NCBI GenBank assembly: GCA_902803675.1
Contig: CADCQZ010000167.1
Location: forward strand, 1 to 5,836
Origin: an uncultured Eubacteriales bacterium
GTDB lineage: Bacteria > Bacillota_A > Clostridia > Christensenellales > Aristaeellaceae
Length of the DNA: 5,836 nucleotides
Direction of reading: 5' to 3'
Positions 5,070-5,836 of this stretch are shown one piece after another. A program made the position numbers and the translations under genes. The stretch's first letter is position 1, and every line of letters begins with the position of its first letter. The notes beneath the pieces were generated by a model. That model did no database searches. It was not told where the DNA came from and saw only the letters and a program-made list of their open reading frames with translations.

Positions 5070-5102
5070 ATCACCGTTATATAGAATTGAACGGCCACTT
5101 CA

Positions 5103-5108
5103 AGGAGG
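5103..5108 (+). promoter_or_regulatory. Ribosome binding site of the ROK kinase gene
   Basis: AGGAGG lies 4 nt before the GTG at 5113. The spacing is short but the motif is strong, and no other start codon lies nearby in frame; the next, a GTG/ATG pair at 5161, would remove the phosphate-binding motif. Confidence 0.8.
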
Positions 5109-5112
5109 TCAC

Positions 5113-5836
5113 GTGTTTTTTTTAGGGCTTGATATCGGCGGCACCACCGTCAAGGGCTGCGTGATGAGCGACGGCGGCCGCGTGGTATACCAGATCACCA
5201 TCGGTTCGGTCAAGGGCGATCCGGACGCCCTGGCCAACGCCATCATCACGGCGCTGTCCGGCTTCCGCAGCACCATCTCCGCCGTGGGCATCTCCTGCGC
5301 CGGGACGGTCAACACCCGCACCCACCTCATCAGCGCCTCCAACCTCAAATGGGACAGCGTGCCCTTCGAGGCCATCATGGAGATCAAGCTGGGCTGCCCC
5401 GTGATCGCGGACAACGACGTGTCCGGCGCTCTGAGGGCCGAGCACGCCGTGGGCGTGTGCGTCAATGAGAACAACGTGGTATACATCGCCCTGGGCACGG
5501 GCATCGGCGGCGCGTTCCTGATCAACGGCGAGCCCTACCGGGGCAGCGACAACACCGGCGGGGAAGTGGGCCATATGATCACCCACGCCGACGGCCTGCC
5601 CTGTGCCTGCGGGGGCCGGGGCTGCTTTGAGCAGTACGCTTCCTCCTCCGCCCTGACCAAAAAGGCCGGCTGCCCCGCCCGGGAGATCTTCCGGCGGGTC
5701 CGCGCCGGGGACGAGAACATGATCCGCGTCCTGGAGGAATACTGCCATGAGCTGTGCATCGGCCTTAGAAGCGTGATCCACATGTTCCGGCCGGATATGC
5801 TCATCCTGGGCGGGGGCGTGGGCTCCGCCGGCGAAG
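5113..5836 (+). CDS. ROK-family sugar kinase (glucokinase-like), C-terminus cut by window edge
   Basis: 241 codons are visible out of the roughly 290-320 usual for the family; the frame is open at the right edge. ROK kinases transfer phosphate from ATP to a hexose in the cytoplasm. The start is GTG. Visible motifs, in order: the phosphate loop LGLDIGGTTVKG (4-15); ASNLKWDSVPF (75-85), typical of the sugar site; the catalytic Asp in NDV (D102); the second phosphate motif LGTGIGGAF (127-135); E151-x-G-H154; the zinc-binding C164-x-C-G-G-x-G-C171-x-E173 signature; and the adenosine-region LGGGVG (232-237). All key residues are intact. There is no N-terminal helix-turn-helix, so it is an enzyme rather than a NagC/XylR-type repressor. 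The substrate (glucose, fructose, N-acetylmannosamine or other) cannot be told from motifs alone; glucose is the most common. It is the first gene after its own promoter and diverges from hsp20. Confidence 0.93.
   Translation, partial: MFFLGLDIGGTTVKGCVMSDGGRVVYQITIGSVKGDPDALANAIITALSGFRSTISAVGISCAGTVNTRTHLISASNLKWDSVPFEAIMEIKLGCPVIADNDVSGALRAEHAVGVCVNENNVVYIALGTGIGGAFLINGEPYRGSDNTGGEVGHMITHADGLPCACGGRGCFEQYASSSALTKKAGCPAREIFRRVRAGDENMIRVLEEYCHELCIGLRSVIHMFRPDMLILGGGVGSAGE

Larger units (their letters stand above)
4729..5112. other. Divergent intergenic region between hsp20 and the ROK kinase
   Basis: This 384-bp gene-free stretch carries the hsp20 leader, promoter and CtsR-like operator at its left (4729-4824), a pyrimidine-rich stretch with a 20-bp tandem repeat (4881-4920), a short GC-rich self-complementary stretch (about 4924-4964, CTCATC/GATGAG ends), a 13-bp direct repeat (4997-5032), and the kinase promoter and ribosome site (5041-5108). 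No ORF here has a credible ribosome site. Confidence 0.75.

Noticed and set aside
5122..5781. A 219-codon minus-strand open frame opposite the ROK kinase
   Set aside because: The plus frame has every ROK motif, a promoter and a ribosome site. The minus product is His/Gly/Asp-rich shadow sequence.

Overview
The window looks like a piece of a GC-rich Gram-positive chromosome, most likely from the Clostridia side of the Bacillota (gut or rumen type). The evidence is strong AGGAGG-type ribosome sites, consensus sigma-A promoters, a secreted protein with Thr-Pro-Lys-rich linkers and an SH3-like domain, and a probable CtsR box, a repressor site known from Gram-positive bacteria. Genus-level placement is not possible from the sequence alone. 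No RNA gene, insertion sequence, phage gene or CRISPR array is visible.

Positions 1-3867 hold three minus-strand genes that read as one operon, transcribed right to left from a near-perfect promoter (TTGACA-N17-TATACT) at 4028-4056. The order is: (i) a 798-aa secreted multidomain protein with a PT-rich linker, an SH3-like domain, an Ig-like module, a nine-glycine hinge and an unrecognised beta-rich C-terminus; (ii) a 383-aa lipoprotein resembling the membrane-fusion/periplasmic adaptor family (HlyD/RND type), in which the lipoyl plus beta-barrel module appears twice; (iii) the first 91 codons of a further lipoprotein with one beta-propeller-like stretch. Genes (i) and (ii) overlap by ATGA, and (ii) and (iii) are 47 nt apart without a terminator. 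All three products carry export signals, so the operon probably builds or services something at the cell surface. Its function is unknown, and any transporter partner would lie left of the window. The roughly 150-nt leader holds two inverted repeats, one starting at the predicted +1.

Positions 4123-4824 are a separate minus-strand unit: a small heat-shock protein (Hsp20/alpha-crystallin) with its own promoter, a tandem-heptad operator matching the CtsR consensus across the -35 region and spacer, a strong ribosome site that fixes the start at 4728, and an intrinsic terminator at 4123-4165.

Positions 4830-5112 are a divergent intergenic region with a 20-bp tandem repeat and a 13-bp direct repeat. 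A consensus promoter (TTGAAA-N17-TATAAT) then drives a plus-strand ROK-family sugar kinase from 5113, which is cut by the right edge after 241 codons.

The most useful items for follow-up are the CtsR-type operator on hsp20, the duplicated adaptor architecture and its surface operon, the stem-loop at the mRNA 5' end, and the 13-bp direct repeats upstream of the kinase promoter.
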